In this document: positions 45,809 through 58,800 of the stretch, in pieces
Numbering within the stretch: position 1 is the first letter of the stretch
Layout: each line of letters opens with the position of its first letter
The notes under the pieces: generated by a model
The model's input: only the letters and a program-made list of their open reading frames with translations
Told to the model about the DNA's origin: nothing
Database searches by the model: none
Made by a program: the position numbers and the translations under genes
DNA from: Riptortus pedestris
Taxonomy: Eukaryota; Arthropoda; Insecta; Hemiptera; Alydidae
DNA: 64,000 nt
Assembly (NCBI GenBank): GCA_019009955.1
Contig: CM032229.1
Span: 151,017,501-151,081,500 of the forward strand
Reading direction: 5' to 3'

Positions 45809-48599
45809 AGGTTGGGGGAAAAACCTACCTAATTATACAGTGGGGGGAAAAGTATTAGCCCACCAAGTTCTTTTTTAAATTTAGGTAATAAAAAAATCGT
45901 ATAGGGAAAAAACTAAGAAGTATATTTGAAGCGTAATTAATACATATTTAATTCATGTGAAAAATTTCGTGCTTAGTAAAAACAAATCAGACAATAATTC
46001 CGGGAAAAAAGTATTTGCACATCACACTTTTTCTTCATTTTTTAGATTTAATATTTTGTATGTTGTCCGTTAGCATCAATAACCGCCTGTGAACTTCTAG
46101 GCATTGAGTGTACAATGTTTTAATCTAGATTGATTTGTTCCCTTTCTAGTACAAAAAGATTCTTGAGGTGGTGCCTTCCAATTATCTGGTGTTTTCGTAC
46201 ATTTCCGTCTAATTCTTGCCATAAATTTTCAATAATATTCAAGTGTGGTGACTTTGGAGGAGTGTGCGGTTGTTATCGAACATTAAATATTAACCATTCT
46301 TTAGTTTTATTACCTGTATTCTTTAGTTTCATTGGCTGCATGTTTCTTATCATTGTCCTTCTGGGATATAAACTGATTATGAACTCCCATTTTAGCTATC
46401 CCCTGGGATGGACAGGGTGCAGTACGTGCTACTCCGCCAGCTCCCACGGAAGGCTCCTCAACTCCTGCCTCCGTCACTCCCCCACCACGTGGAAACATAC
46501 CCTCGTCGTCACTCTCCTAAAACCCGCCAGAAACGGCACCTCTCCCGACCATTATCGTCCTATCAGCCTCCTCCCACACATCTCCAAGATACTGGAACGT
46601 ATAATCCTCCGGTATCTTGTAGATTTCTGTGAGGAGAAATCCCTCATTCCCCACGAGCAGTCCGGATTCCGTCCTCAACACAGCTCCCTCCACCCCCTAA
46701 CCCGCATATACGCTAACACTGCCAACAACCTCCGCAGGAACGTCGTTATGGCGATGATCTCCATCGATTGCACCCAGGCTTTTGACTCTGTCGACCATGC
46801 CGAACTCTTTAACACCCTAGGTGGGCATGGCTGCCCCAGCCAACTCCTTGCTATGCTCCGTTTCTTCCTCGACGGCCGAACTTTTCAAATAAGAGTCGGC
46901 TAATCCCTTTCCTCATCCCGTCCTCTCCGAGTAGGGGTACCTTAGGGTTCCCCCCTCTCTCCTACCCTCTTCACGGAATATACCGCAAAGGTAGTGAGTC
47001 GACAGTTTCCAAGCACTGAGGTGGTCGCATATGCGGATGATGTAGCCATTGTTAGCCCGCGCACTATCCCTGGCAGAATCCGCCTGTCAATCCATATTCG
47101 ATGACCTCCGCTCGATTAACATCCATGTGAACACTAGGCAGACAGATGCCCTAGTGTTCTCATACCATAAACGCTCCCCTGTCCCCGACACCTTCAGACT
47201 GGACAACAACGACCTCCCCTTATAACGCTCCATAACATACTTAGGTATCAAACTCGACAGACACTTAACCTTTACAACACACGTACGCGGACGGATAAAA
47301 CATCTACGAAATAAATTCACTTCCCTTAACCACCTCCTCTCTCCGGTCCTCAGCCTCCGCCTCAAACTCCACATCCTAAAAGGCGTCATCCAGCCCACTC
47401 TCCTCTATGGCTCACCCGTCCTCCGATACCTCACCAAATCCTCTCTAGAAACCCTCCAACATTTTCAAAACGGCATAGTCCGGAAAATAGTCCGACACAC
47501 ATCCCTACAACGCTCCACCAACCGCACAATCCACGATACCCTCTCCCTTGAACCCATCTCCCACACCATTTCCCGCAGACACATACAATTCTTTGATTCC
47601 CTTCACTACATTGATAACCCCCTATACCGCTCCATACCCCCTCCTCAACAGCCGGTGAGTTGGCGACAAGTTTGTCTCGATGAGCCCCTAGTCGACCTCA
47701 CCTGCTGCTGGCACCCATCCTCATAGTGTCCTAGGTCCGGCCAATAAATCACAAACAGGGCTAGCCCCCATGTTCGCCACACTATTATAGCCCTGTAGTA
47801 TAGTTAGGTTAATCTTAGTCTAGTTTTGTCTTAGTTATTTAGTTTAGTTTAGATTAGTCGATAGTTTGGGCGCCCCTTACCTCCTTATGGCTTCTTAGGT
47901 TTATTTACTGGTCGTAGCGGCCGTCTTTTCTCTTTTTCTTCTTATCTCCTCTCCATCTATCCCTTTCCCTTCTTCTTTCGCTTTCTTCCTATCCTATTAC
48001 AACCCACCCGGTATCACCAGTTACCGGGTCACCCACCATTTACGAGTTCCATTACACCCACACCCAATTACGAAGGTACGTATAAGATAAGGTAGTGCCA
48101 TTTGACGAATAGCCAATCAGAATGCAGCAAGTCTGCTACGTCACTCAGATCCAAACCTCGGGGCCGACCTGCTTAAATACAACCAATATAAGCTGTTTTC
48201 TGATTAATTTGGTGAATACAAAATTAATAAAATGGTATAGGCCAGTAAATGATACAAATTACTTTAGTTGAATATATTTTACTTGAAATAAACCATTTAC
48301 AAATTAGGTTCCATAAAAAATAAATGCACAATAATTCCTTAAAATTGAGATATGTTCCTTTACATTTAAAAATCGTAATTTTTCTACATAATCAACACAA
48401 TACAAAGAAAAACTTTACTACAATAAGATGAAATATTCAAAATATGAAAACAGTAATACCTAATATTATACAAAGAAATTAATATTAATAACATTGAACT
48501 AACCAAGCAATAAACTAAGATACCAGTTACTAGAATATAAGCTAGTAAATTATTTTAAACAGCTACTAGTCCATTCAGGTACATGATATTTAAAGGCTA

Positions 48600-48640
48600 T
48601 CATTGGCATGTAATCCTTCTTGTCCTAAAAAGATGCATAT
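48600..48640 (-). pseudogene. Candidate terminal mini-exon of the THAP gene
   Basis: After an acceptor (CATCTTTTTAG) the minus strand reads DKKDYMPMIAFKYH and continues to a stop, the same start as the repeated mini-exons near 50.0-50.5 kb. Splicing to the upstream exons is inferred only. Confidence 0.35.
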
Positions 48641-48649
48641 TGTAGGGGC

Positions 48650-49236
48650 GTGCGGTAAGCTTTAGCGGTCTGTAGTGCGAGGCAGCAGACAGCCCCTGGA
48701 ATTCTGGACATTCATAAATGCTATGGGCTTGGCGGCAATAAAAACATTTGGTAATAATAGCGAACGCCTTCAAAAAGCGGTTGCCGCGGGGCGGTGGAGA
48801 GCTTGCATCTAACTGAATGCAATAAAGAAAGTGATAAAGTCAGCTAGAGCGGGAACATTTAAATTTTCTAACTGCTGTGCTTGTTCCGACTTTAAGAAAA
48901 CTTTTCAATTGTGAAGAGGAGGCATGTGAAATTGGTTGACAGTCCAGCAAAATATATAAGAAAAAAGAACATCAATTATACAAGGATAAGAAATAAAGAA
49001 ATGAAATGTACACTTACAATTAAGTTAGAACTCAAATAGTTGGTTTTGCGGTGAACTTTTATAAATCTAAAGCGGTAACCTTTTACTTTTATAATTCAAT
49101 TAGTCTTGTTTAGCGGTAAACTTTTATTATTCTAAAGCGGGGAATCTTTTACTTTTCCGGATAAACACTTCCGGTTAATGAACACTTCCCGGGTTACTCG
49201 GCACCAAAATGTAGGGGCGTGGGGAAAGCTTTAGCG
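48650..49236 (-). mobile_element. Possible LTR-element remnant (BEL/Pao-like primer site)
   Basis: TGTAGGGGCGTGCGGTAAGC (48652) and TGTAGGGGCGTGGGGAAAGC (49211) are near-identical boundaries about 560 bp apart. Next to the second, the minus strand reads TTGGTGCCGAGTAACCCGGG, similar to the sequence after the 5' LTR of BEL/Pao-type retrotransposons. Only about 28 bp are shared between the two sites, so a full LTR pair is not shown. It sits within the P-like insertion. Confidence 0.3.
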
Positions 49237-49409
49237 GTAATAATAGAAAATGTCGGCACAAAAAAATGTAATGGCGGAAATCTTGTGTTAAAGGTAAGAA
49301 AGAGTTGGGAGAGAATTTAGACTGAACCATTTGTTAGTTCTCATGGAGAGATGAGGGAAAAAGATAAATAAAGAAAACAAAACAACTATGTGAGTTCTCT
49401 TAAGAATTA

Positions 49410-49560
49410 GGTATATTGAGTAGTTAAGAATATCTCTATAACAAATTCTTAGAATTGAATAGTTAAGTATATAGAATTGAATAGTTAAGTATATATAGAA
49501 TTGAATATTAAGTACAACACTTCTTAGAATTGAATAATTAAGTATATCTCTATAACAAAA
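49410..49560. repeat. Short-unit tandem array, GAATTGAATAGTTAAGTATA
   Basis: At least five imperfect units built on TTAGAATTGAATAGTTAAG and TATATCTCTATAACAAAT. Lies inside the P-like insertion. Confidence 0.7.
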
Positions 49561-49779
49561 AATGAGATTTACGCAGTAAACAAACTTTATGAACTAATAT
49601 GATGGCCATAACTATACACACAAAATTAGCAGTGGGTCTTATAATATATATGAGTACTCATGCGATACTTGCGCTCATAATGCTAGCATTATTAGGTAGT
49701 TAATAGCGGGAATCATGCACTTCCTAGAGATGATGAAGTCTTGTTGCGGTGATAAATCTGGATGGGCACATGGCAGAGC

Positions 49780-50515
49780 ATATACTTAGAGTCGCAGGGT
49801 TCCCTCGTTTCCAGTTATATCCTTGTGAAGAGAATGACACTGATCGAGCCTATGCATTGAAGTCCCATAGAATAAATAACTGTGAAAGAAACGTGTAATA
49901 TCATTACTAATGGACCATGGGAAATAAATTCCTATACATCACTATAGGAAACACTACATGAAAATAATTTTGTTACTTAGATTTAAAAACTTATCTTTAT
50001 AAAAGTTGTCTCTGGCATGTAATCCTTCTTGTCCTAAAAAGATGATTATATTTCAAGTTGCAGGGATGCCTCGGTTCCAGTTGGATCCTTGTAAAGAGAA
50101 TGGCATTGATGTTGGAGAATATGAATTGAAGTCCCACAGAATAAATAACTGTGAAAGAAACATGTAATCAAATTAATGATGGAGCACGGGAAATAAACCC
50201 CTATAGTGCTCTATAGGATACACTACAAGAAAATAATTTTTTTTCTTACATTTGAAATCTTACCTTTTCAAAAGCTGGCATTGGCATGCAGTCTGTCTAG
50301 TCCAAAACAGTTGTTGCTGATATATGTGGAGTGTATGAATTTAAACCGCACTGTCCCATACAATAAATAGCTGTGAAAGAAACATGTAATATCATTACTA
50401 ATGGACTATGGGAAATAAATTCCTATAGTGCTCTATAGGATACACTACAAGAAAATAATTCTCTTTCTTACATTTTAAATCTTACCTTTTTAAAAACTGT
50501 CATTGGCATGTAGTC
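49780..50515 (-). repeat. Three imperfect 220-270 bp units, each with a splice-ready mini-exon
   Basis: GTGAAAGAAACATGTAAT recurs at about 49882, 50151 and 50374. Each unit on the minus strand has an acceptor-like TTTTAG or GGACTAG, a short open segment and a donor. The two upstream mini-exons end DYMPMTVFKK|GTAAGA (50486) and DCMPMPAFEK|GTAAGA (about 50266); the third, DKKDYMPETTFIK, has a damaged donor. A related fourth lies at 48600-48640. Confidence 0.55.
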
Positions 50516-50649
50516 TTCTGTATTAGCTGAAAAATCACTTTCCTTCTTTTTGAGAGAAATCTCATTAATGTGACACAGGGCACGTTTACATATTTTCACT
50601 CCTACATTGTCTAGATGTTTCACTTTTTGAGTCAGAAGTAGATGTTTGT

Positions 50650-50940
50650 TTACTTAAGGACGACACTGGTAAATTCTGATGGGGCAGAGCTCCTTTTATA
50701 TTTCAATCTATTAGGAATATAGCCTAACAATTCTGCTTGTAAATTCTTTTCATAATCACTGTCGCTAAAATGTTCTGAACAAACCCGTGAAGTATCAGGA
50801 TTAAAGTTCAAATCTTCTCGTCTGCACAGGACTACCCACTGTTTCTTAATTTCTGGGTTTTTCGGGAACTGGTGAAAAGATACTGACTTGCCTGATTTCC
50901 TAGGGTTGTTGGAACATGTTGCTACAGCACAATCACTCGT
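50650..50940 (-). pseudogene. THAP-type zinc-finger exon
   Basis: Reads SDCAVATCSNNPRKSGKSVS, FHQFPKNPEIKKQWVVLCRR, EDLNFNPDTSRVCSEHFSDS and GYIPNRLKYKR. The THAP C2CH ligands are visible: C-x4-C near the start, then C-x2-H (VCSEHF), with the conserved F-x-x-F-P, W and P positions in order. THAP domains bind DNA in P-element transposase and in many animal regulators. The codon where the start would be is ACG (50940-50938) rather than ATG, so it has lost its start or begins in an unseen exon. A GT donor (AA|GTAAAC, boundary 50654/50653) precedes the first stop. Confidence 0.65.
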
Positions 50941-52080
50941 AAATTTGAAAAAAAAAAAGTTATAACACTAAAAAATAAAAAAAAAATCACAAAAAGATAG
51001 AGATGCTCACTATGTAAGCAAAGCTAAAAGTGGAATATGACGACGTCATGCGCCAAAGTCGCCAAAATGTCAAGATCTGCTCATCTGTCGAATGGCACCC
51101 CCCGCCAATTACCACCTCCCTTATAATGGAACATAGTTCAGCAGAAGGGTAACTATCACTTCTCACCCCCGGTAGGTTACACTACCTTAACACCATCCAT
51201 AAAGAAGCGCTGGGTCTCAGATAAAAAAAAAAAAAAAATTAGCCGTATTTGCTAAATGTTGCCCCGGAAAATACCCACTTAACCTTCTGCATATAAAATC
51301 CTTTCAATAGGTACAAGATTTCCACCTCCATTGTCAGTTACGCAACCCCAAGCCATTACATTGCCGCCTCCATGTTTTACAGTTACGGCGAAAATGGCAT
51401 TGCTTTTACGGTTCCTCATTTCTCCTACGCCAAATGGTCTTTGATACATCAGATCCAAACAAATTTAACTTAGTCTCATCAGAGAACAGGACATTTCTCC
51501 AAATTTGATGGGCTTGTTAATGTATTCTCTAGCAAAAGAAAGACTTTTTTGAGGTTGGTCACACTAATATAAGGGTTTTTTTTTCGTGAGCCTGCTGTAA
51601 AGACCATTAGAATTCAAAAGATTCCTTACCATTCTCGTGCTGACACATACCCCAAAAGTTGATTTGACCATATTAGCTAGGACACCTGCACATACAGCAG
51701 GATTTTTAAGAGCATCAATTTTTATTTTTCTCTTCATTCTTTCAATTAATATACTAGGACGACCTTTGTGTCGGTTATTTGTAATTGAACATCATTCTTC
51801 ACATCTCTTAATAATCTTTAGAAAAATGAAGAACCAAGAAATCTGAAATTTCACGATATTATTTTTGTTGGTTGCACATTTACTCTTTCGCAAGTGGGAG
51901 CACTCATTTCACTTGTTTTTGGCATTATTAAGCACTTAAAAATATGTAGATCTTACACGATTGAAATATTTTAAAATATTAACAAAGACCGAGAATATAC
52001 TCTAGAAGGTATAAATAAACAACCAGACCTTTATACTCCTATACAGACAAAGAAGTTGTGCTAATACTTTTTCCCTGGTG

Positions 52081-52848
52081 TTCATGTTATTTTAAAATAT
52101 TTTCATATTACTACCAAGGCTTTCAATTAAATTTTTACTGTTATTTAATTAGTTTTAGCTATACATATTATTGGGTATACAAAACTTTGTATTTAACCTT
52201 GGAATAAAGTAGTTCATGATATAACAACTTATTGTTAATATATGGCACGAGTAGGAGAGCGGTACTGAACGGTGAAAATTAAAAAATGCAAAAATCTAGG
52301 TTAATATTCAAGATTGAGAAGATTAAATTATTATTTAATTTGCATGATTGTTTGTATAATATTTTTCGATCCGAAATGACCGAGATATTTGGAATTTTTG
52401 AATTCCCCAGATTTCAGCAATTAACGGATATAATCATAAAACAATCCAAGATATAAATTATCAATATTCGAAGGCTAGTTGTTTTTGAGTTATGCTAGAT
52501 ACGTTGTACATACACAACACCGAAACTAGTCAAGCGGGTTCAGGGAAGGTCAAAGGCATAATTCCGTAGAAATCTGAAAAACTAAAATTTTCTTAACTTT
52601 AATTCTTTTTAATACAAAAGATGTGTGCTTATTACATCACAAGATTGCTTTCTAATCTATTATCTTATCGCGTGTAAGTAGAAGCAATCTCAATTGGTGT
52701 TCTTCTTTGGTTTATGTGAAACAGTAATATTACCTTCTAGTTGTATTCACCCGACTACTTTATTAATGCTCTTAAAGACTTATAGAAAAATCTAAAAACT
52801 ACCTGTGATGTTATTAAGTGACTCCAGTTTTATTCAAAGTTGGTGAAT
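52081..52848. other. COPS8 upstream region with an old family A fragment
   Basis: About 52225-52450 (minus) contains GGCACGAGTAGGAGAGCGGT, AAAATCTAGGTTAATATTCA and GAGATATTTGGAATTTTTGA, a diverged family A body. The 300 bp before 52849 should hold the COPS8 promoter and 5' UTR; no TATA box or other element is convincing. Confidence 0.45.
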
Positions 52849-55800
52849 ATGGTAAACGAAAATTGGGATCTAATTGCAGAAGATTTAGAAAAGCAGGAAC
52901 TTCAGGTGAGGTTTCCCGCATATAGTTTTATAGGTATAGTTATACTGCTTTTAAAGCATCCTTTAATATCCCAGTTTCTATTCCAGGCACAAGGTGGAGT
53001 TTCTTCCCCACAACTATATGGAAAATTGTTAGCTATATACCTCTATCAAAATGACTTGTAAGTATTTATTATTTTTGAAATCCATTTATGAAAGTATTGA
53101 AATATTATGTTTTTTGTTTATTTTTAAGTAAAAAGTTGGAAATAATATGCTAACCTCCTAATTTTCCTTTATTAGGTGCATTGTTAGTGTTATCTAATCC
53201 ACCACCATTTATGGTTTTTTTTTGGCTCAACAGTGAAATTGTTATTTATGGTTTGATTATAATTAGTATGTGTCCAAAGATAATTTGGTTAATTGGGCTG
53301 TATTTATTTGAACAGTTATAAACTTTCAGTGTATTTCAAACCCTATTATGTTTACAGACTAGTATATTTCAACTGATGTTTATATATTACAATGCCAGGT
53401 TATGTCTCATTTAATTTCACTGAATGGTTTTTGTTGGCAAATTTGTTTACTATTAGATTTTGCCAATTCATTCATTGAGTTATATCATTGTGTTAAATGA
53501 TTTGAGATTTATGTTCTAGGCATAGAGTTAGAACTCTAAGTTTACAATACTTGTAATTTTAGGTGGTCATAGGATGTATAGTAATACAATAACTCAATAT
53601 AAAAATCACTTAAGAATGATTGGGGATTTACTACTGAAAGTCTGTCACATAAATTCAAATAACTCCTATAATATTCAAGTTAAAGAAAAATTTATAGAAT
53701 AATAATTGTAGGACATTATTTTACCAACAAAGTATTTAAAAACAAGGAATATATGCATTTCAAACTCTGATATTTATTATAAACTGATAGACATTCAGTT
53801 ATGAAAAGTGTATTTATTTACAAATCTCAAGTTTTACATTTCAAATGTTATATCTCCTTCAATATCACATTTATACTTAAATTCCACCTATATTCGAATA
53901 AGCATATTGTTAATGTTTTAATAGTATGGTTCAGTTCTTTGCTCTGTGGTAGTGTTAGTGCATAATTATTGGCCTTAATGAAAGCTCACAGGACGAAGTC
54001 TCAAGTGATCAAATACTGCAGAGGCCAGCTGAGAAGTACTATGTCACCAAATGTTTGATGAATAATCCTTTCTCTCGGTAGTTTCTCAGAGAGCATTACA
54101 AATCTATTCATTAAATGTTAAACGTTTGCTTTTGCCATTATGCCACAAAAACCTGTAACAGAAGTAACTTTTATATCTTCATAATTAACGGATGTTTTAA
54201 AACATGCCAAGTTATTGTTGTTGGCAATTGTATGTCTTAACTGGCACAAGTGGATATTATAGAATTGTGTTCAATAGTGGTTCGAATTTGGGCGACAATT
54301 TTTTTCGGATTGTGAGTGGCTTGAACGTTTTCCTTTACATTTTATGTCTATAAACTACTGTTAACATTTTCAAATATTCCATCCACTAGGAGGATCAGTC
54401 AACCTGATATCTCTTTGCTCTGTAGTCATAGAATTACACTTCGCAAATTCATAAAAACATGTGATGGTAACGGAGCACAAAGAACAGAACTAACGGCTTT
54501 TTACAACGAATATAACAACAGATGAAGGCAATGTATTAGTTCCACCAATAACCAAGCTGTGACTGTACTGTCAATGGTTTCACCACATAGTTCTTTGTTT
54601 TATATTTATATATATGTTATTTTTGATATACCCTGTATAACAGTTTTTGTTTGATTTATAACAGTGGAAATGTTTGACATTGTACATTTTGCCTCTACTC
54701 TCTTGGTTTAATTTGTCATTACCAAAATTGATTTTTAGCCTTGTTGAACCATTTAAATATTAAGTTTACTAATGTTCAAACAGAAATTGCGGCTGCTTTA
54801 TCATTAACAGATGTGTTTATGTAAGTATTCTTTTTCATTGGCACTCAGAGATATTTAGCCTCCTCCTAGGGAATTATGACTTTTATTTATCTAAATTTGA
54901 CTTATCTCGGTTTAGCTGTAATATAAGGCTTTAAAACATATTTTTAATGGCTGCTTGTATGTATTTGATATAAACTTTTGTCAATTTTCATTGTTGGAAA
55001 AAAAGGTATGAGGTGATTATTTCTGGCTGCTCAAACATCTGTCTCACATGCTTTTATGTCTTTATAATGAGTAGACATAAATCCGGTGTTTGTTTGTATT
55101 TCGTGGTTATTGATATGGATGAAACAATTCGAGAAGAGAATATATAAGAAAAAGAGTAAGTGAAAATTTAGCAAAAACTCGAATCATTGATGGGAAGACT
55201 CGAAACCCCCCCCCCCTGATTGGGGGTGGGGACTGCTGTTTATCTACAACCAGAACTGAACACACCTCTAATCAGCTGGCTGAAAACGGTTATGACTATG
55301 GTGCATATTAAGAAGACAGTGAAAAGGAGGTAGTCCACGATTTGGGGAGAGGGGTAGAATTCAAAGTATTTAAAATACTCAACCTTCACTTCCTTTGAGT
55401 TCAACACTGATCAATATATTTAAATAAACAGTTGAATTACAGTTTGAAATCATTTTTATTTTCTTTATAATTCTCTTTACATTTTTTGTAATTTCAGAAG
55501 AAATATAGCTCGACTTATCTTTAAATCTTTGTTTTCTTTGCCTTTTATGAACATATAACTTTCAACTTTGTAGGCATATAATATCCTGTTTCAGATGCAA
55601 TGCTAAATTTCTGTGGAAGAGGATACCCAACAACATCAAGACACAAAATTCTGAACTTGCGAATATTTGGGCTGTAGGCAAAGCTATGTGGATGAGAGAT
55701 GCTGTACAAATTTATACTGCATTGAATAATACACAGTGGTCAGAGAATGTTTCCTCTGTTATGAAAGCATTGAAAGGCAAGTTCAATATTTCATTTTATA

Positions 55801-58800
55801 TTGTTTATATCCACCTCAAATGTGGAAGTTCTAAATGAGGTAAGCGAAAGTAAATGTCTCTTCTAGACCATGTTGCAAAGGAGGTTTAAGCTTATTGGCA
55901 TTACATCTGAAGTTACATTGATATAATTATAAATATAAAAAAGTCCTTCCTGACAGAGCTACATAAACAGAGCAAACTTCCCTTGTACTATACGTGCTGC
56001 TCATCTGACACCATCTATTATTTTCTCTGTAATAAAAAGCATATGAAAACAATGCTGAAATTTAAGCTGTATTTGAGATCTTGGCTCAGGGCTCAGAATG
56101 AAAACTACATTAGTAGGAGTGAGAGTTTACAGAAGATTGAAGATTAAAATAAATCGAAAAGTCTTGATTAATATTAGAGTACAACATTAATGTACATAGA
56201 AGTAATGTATAGATCAACATTTTTCAATATTTAATAAGAGTAATTTGAATTTTTGTTTCTTACCCCTTTAAACCCCTGCTCCTCCTGGAGCGATTTCATA
56301 TTTGATCTTTGACACTTGATCCAAGTGTACTTGATGATCAGTCAGTAATGACGTCATCTACTGACAAGTATTTGATCTTTAGTTTTACATATATAAACAT
56401 ATACTAATTAATACATAAATTTTAATATGGATCTCATTTTCATTATCTCCTAGGTAAATCTACTTAAATAGAAAGAGAGGGGCCTTGAAATTGGTTTTCC
56501 AATGGTATAATAAATTTTATGTAGAGGAGTTTACCAAAGGACCCAATGGTTGCACTTGAGCTTGATGGCTGTTAGTTATATAAAATAGAAGAATAATAAT
56601 GCTTATTTCATTTTAAAAACTATTAATATACTTTGGTATTATTCTATATACAAAGTAAGACGTGTTTAGGGGGGGGGGTGGTAATTCCTCTTCAACAAGT
56701 TTATTAAAAAGGTTAGTGAAATATATAACTGCTTGTAGTTTGATTTAATGGACCATTATCTTACCTATAGGTATTTATAAAGAATTTCTAAGATTATTGG
56801 CTATCCGCAAATGAAGGCAATTAAACAGAAGAAAGAGTTTATTTTGGTGCAAACATTTTCAGACACCTTTGTTATCTTTTAGAGCAATAAGATTTGTCTG
56901 AAAGAGCAGGGTAATGCTCATTCTTTTTATCTTAATGAGTTGGATGCTCTCTATTCTTTCATTGAAACCTTGTAGCTTTGTAGGAAGAATACCAAAGATG
57001 CTCAAAACTATTGCCAATGATCACTTTACATTTGAAGTTTCATATTGCACAGTGCTCTTTCTATGAGAGCTGTAGAAAATAGTATTGTCACCATGAGTAA
57101 GAGTCAGAAGTAGAACATGATTGAATATTTTATTACTAAACTCAATGTTTAAATTTGTAATGTAAAACTGAAAATCAAAGTTGGTCTAAGAGGAGTGGGA
57201 GCTTAGAGAATGGGTAACTATGTGATTTTTCATTTAAAGGCGGCAACCATTGCAAAAACAGCTTAAATCTGAGGTCTTGTTCACATAGGATTCTAACTAT
57301 AGGCAAACTAGAGATTATAATATGTTATGACACAATATGAAACATTCTGATAATTGAAAAATCTGCTTAATAACTCAGCCCCTAAGCGATAGACTTTTCT
57401 CATTTTCTATATTACTTTCAATTAAATGATTTAGAAATAGAATGAGCATTTGGTAAGTCCAAAAGTAATGATTTTAAAATAAGGAAATATATTTTGGTCC
57501 TGCCAAAATATTCACCTATAAGGTGGATTGAATAATTGAAGAGTGACTTCACAAAGGATGTAAAAAAGAGGAGTTCATAATGTGGTAAAGAATTTATTCC
57601 TTTCACTTTAAGAAACATAAAGGTTGGTGAGGTGAGTCAGTACCTCCTTGCATCCATGAGCTATCTGAGATGTGCAAACCGAATACCCCAAGAGATCCCT
57701 CTAAGATCCATTGCAAAATCTATTTGATTAGAAATTTACACACAGAAACTCAAACACTGAATTGAAAATGCCGAACACCACATTAAAAATTCGAAACATT
57801 TAATTCTGTCTGTATCAATGAAAACATATATGGACTACTTTGATGAGAAATACCTCTTCACTTAAATTCCTACAGGAATTACATTCAATGGAAAGAAAAT
57901 TGACCTTAACGAGATTTGATTAGTGGCTCTACTACTTAACTCCACATATTCAATGAAAAATATTAAACAGAGAATCTGGTGGAAGCATGGATTCACCTTT
58001 AAGATCTTTGGCTGCTGAGTTATATATGTGGAAAATTTTGAATTTCAAGCCTTAGAAATGGCCAGCCTCAAACCATCCTATTGGGCAAGATATGTAGAGG
58101 CAAATTTGAGGTTCAAACTTGTCATGCCCTCACATTCTACCAGTATTAATAGAAGCTGCTACTTACAAGGGGAGAGCACGGACTTCCCCCACCGATTTGT
58201 AGGGTTTAATTAAAAACAAATTCTATTAAAGTGACTTATGTATTCAATTAATAGTAATATATTTCTTGTATAATATCAAATATTTACTTATACCTATTAT
58301 ATTTTTGACAGAAAGCATTAGATTATTCTTTAAATATATGGAGCGTGTTAAAAATTAAAGGTCAATAATTTAAAAAAAACTTTTTACTTATTTATTAATA
58401 TTAAATAAAATGCCTGGAAACAAAAAAAATTCCAGGAAAAAAAATAGTTGTTCCAGGTGAGATTCGATCTAGAGATCTGGTTACAAAATAATGATGCTAC
58501 TCAATGAGCCACCGGGAACCCTTTGGAATAGGTGCCTTAGCAACACGTCAAGAGTTTAGGCGAACCATTAACATTTTTGTTTTTACACAAACTCCTGAGA
58601 AGTGCGTTCTTTCGCTTTAACAGAATTTGATTTTCATTAGGTACTACACACTAAAAACTTTTCGTTCAAATCAGTGGGGGGGGGGAAGGTCGTGCACTCC
58701 CCTTATAAGTAGAATGATTAAGAAACATGAGAAGTTAGAACCTCAAATTTGCCTCTACATACCTCGCCCGATAGGATGGTTTGAGGCTGGTCATCTCTTA

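Larger units (their letters stand above)
48072..51104 (-). mobile_element. P-element-like insertion carrying a THAP-domain gene
   Basis: About 3.0 kb of AT-rich DNA inside the LINE 3' UTR, flanked by an exact 8-bp repeat CCAATTAC (48064-48071 and 51105-51112). Eight-base target duplications and a THAP domain together are the hallmark of P-type transposons. The ends share imperfect inverted GTGCCATTTGACGA (about 48094) and GTGCCATTCGACAG (inverted, about 51099), but the left side has about 20 extra bases before this core. Contents on the minus strand: THAP exon (50940-50654), repeated mini-exons (50515-49780) and a terminal exon near 48636-48595. No recognisable RNase H-like transposase core was seen. 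Confidence 0.55.
46397..51238 (+). mobile_element. Jockey-like LINE, 5'-truncated, inserted in the Tc1-like transposon
   Basis: Much more GC-rich than its surroundings. Frame 46400-46903 reads HYRPISLLPHISKILERII, QSGFRPQHSS and MISIDCTQAFDSVDHAE, i.e. reverse-transcriptase motifs including the first catalytic Asp. After a stop, RVGVP*GSPLSPTLF, then AYADDVAIV (YADD box) at about 47028, and YLGIKLDRHLTFTTHVR near 47250. The 3' end is poly(A) at about 51224-51238. Target duplication TTAGC at 46392-46396 and 51239-51243. The 3' UTR is split by the insertion at 48072-51104. In-frame stops show it is dead. Confidence 0.75.
45838..52080 (-). mobile_element. Tc1-like DNA transposon, split by a LINE
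   Basis: Left terminus CAGTGGGGGGAAAAGTATTA after a TA; right terminus, inverted, ends GGGAAAAAGTATTAGCAC. The transposase is on the minus strand in two parts: 52000-51240 (start MPKTSEMSAPTCER, with GGGNVMAWGCVTDNGGGNLV near 51350) and 46396-46030 (FISQKDNDKKHAANETKEY with the second catalytic Asp, PPKSPHLNIIENLWQELD with the catalytic Glu, and SMPRSSQAVIDANGQHTKY). Own length about 1.4 kb, normal for Tc1. Several stops and the LINE insertion make it inactive. Confidence 0.8.

Noticed and set aside
53980..54560. Possible transposase remnant in COPS8 intron 2
   Set aside because: Some phrases look coding-like but I could not match any catalytic motif or terminal repeat on either strand.
55777..55790. 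GT donor a few bases after the COPS8 GC donor (GCAA|GTTC)
   Set aside because: Joining it to exon 4 shifts the frame and gives no CSN8-like sequence.
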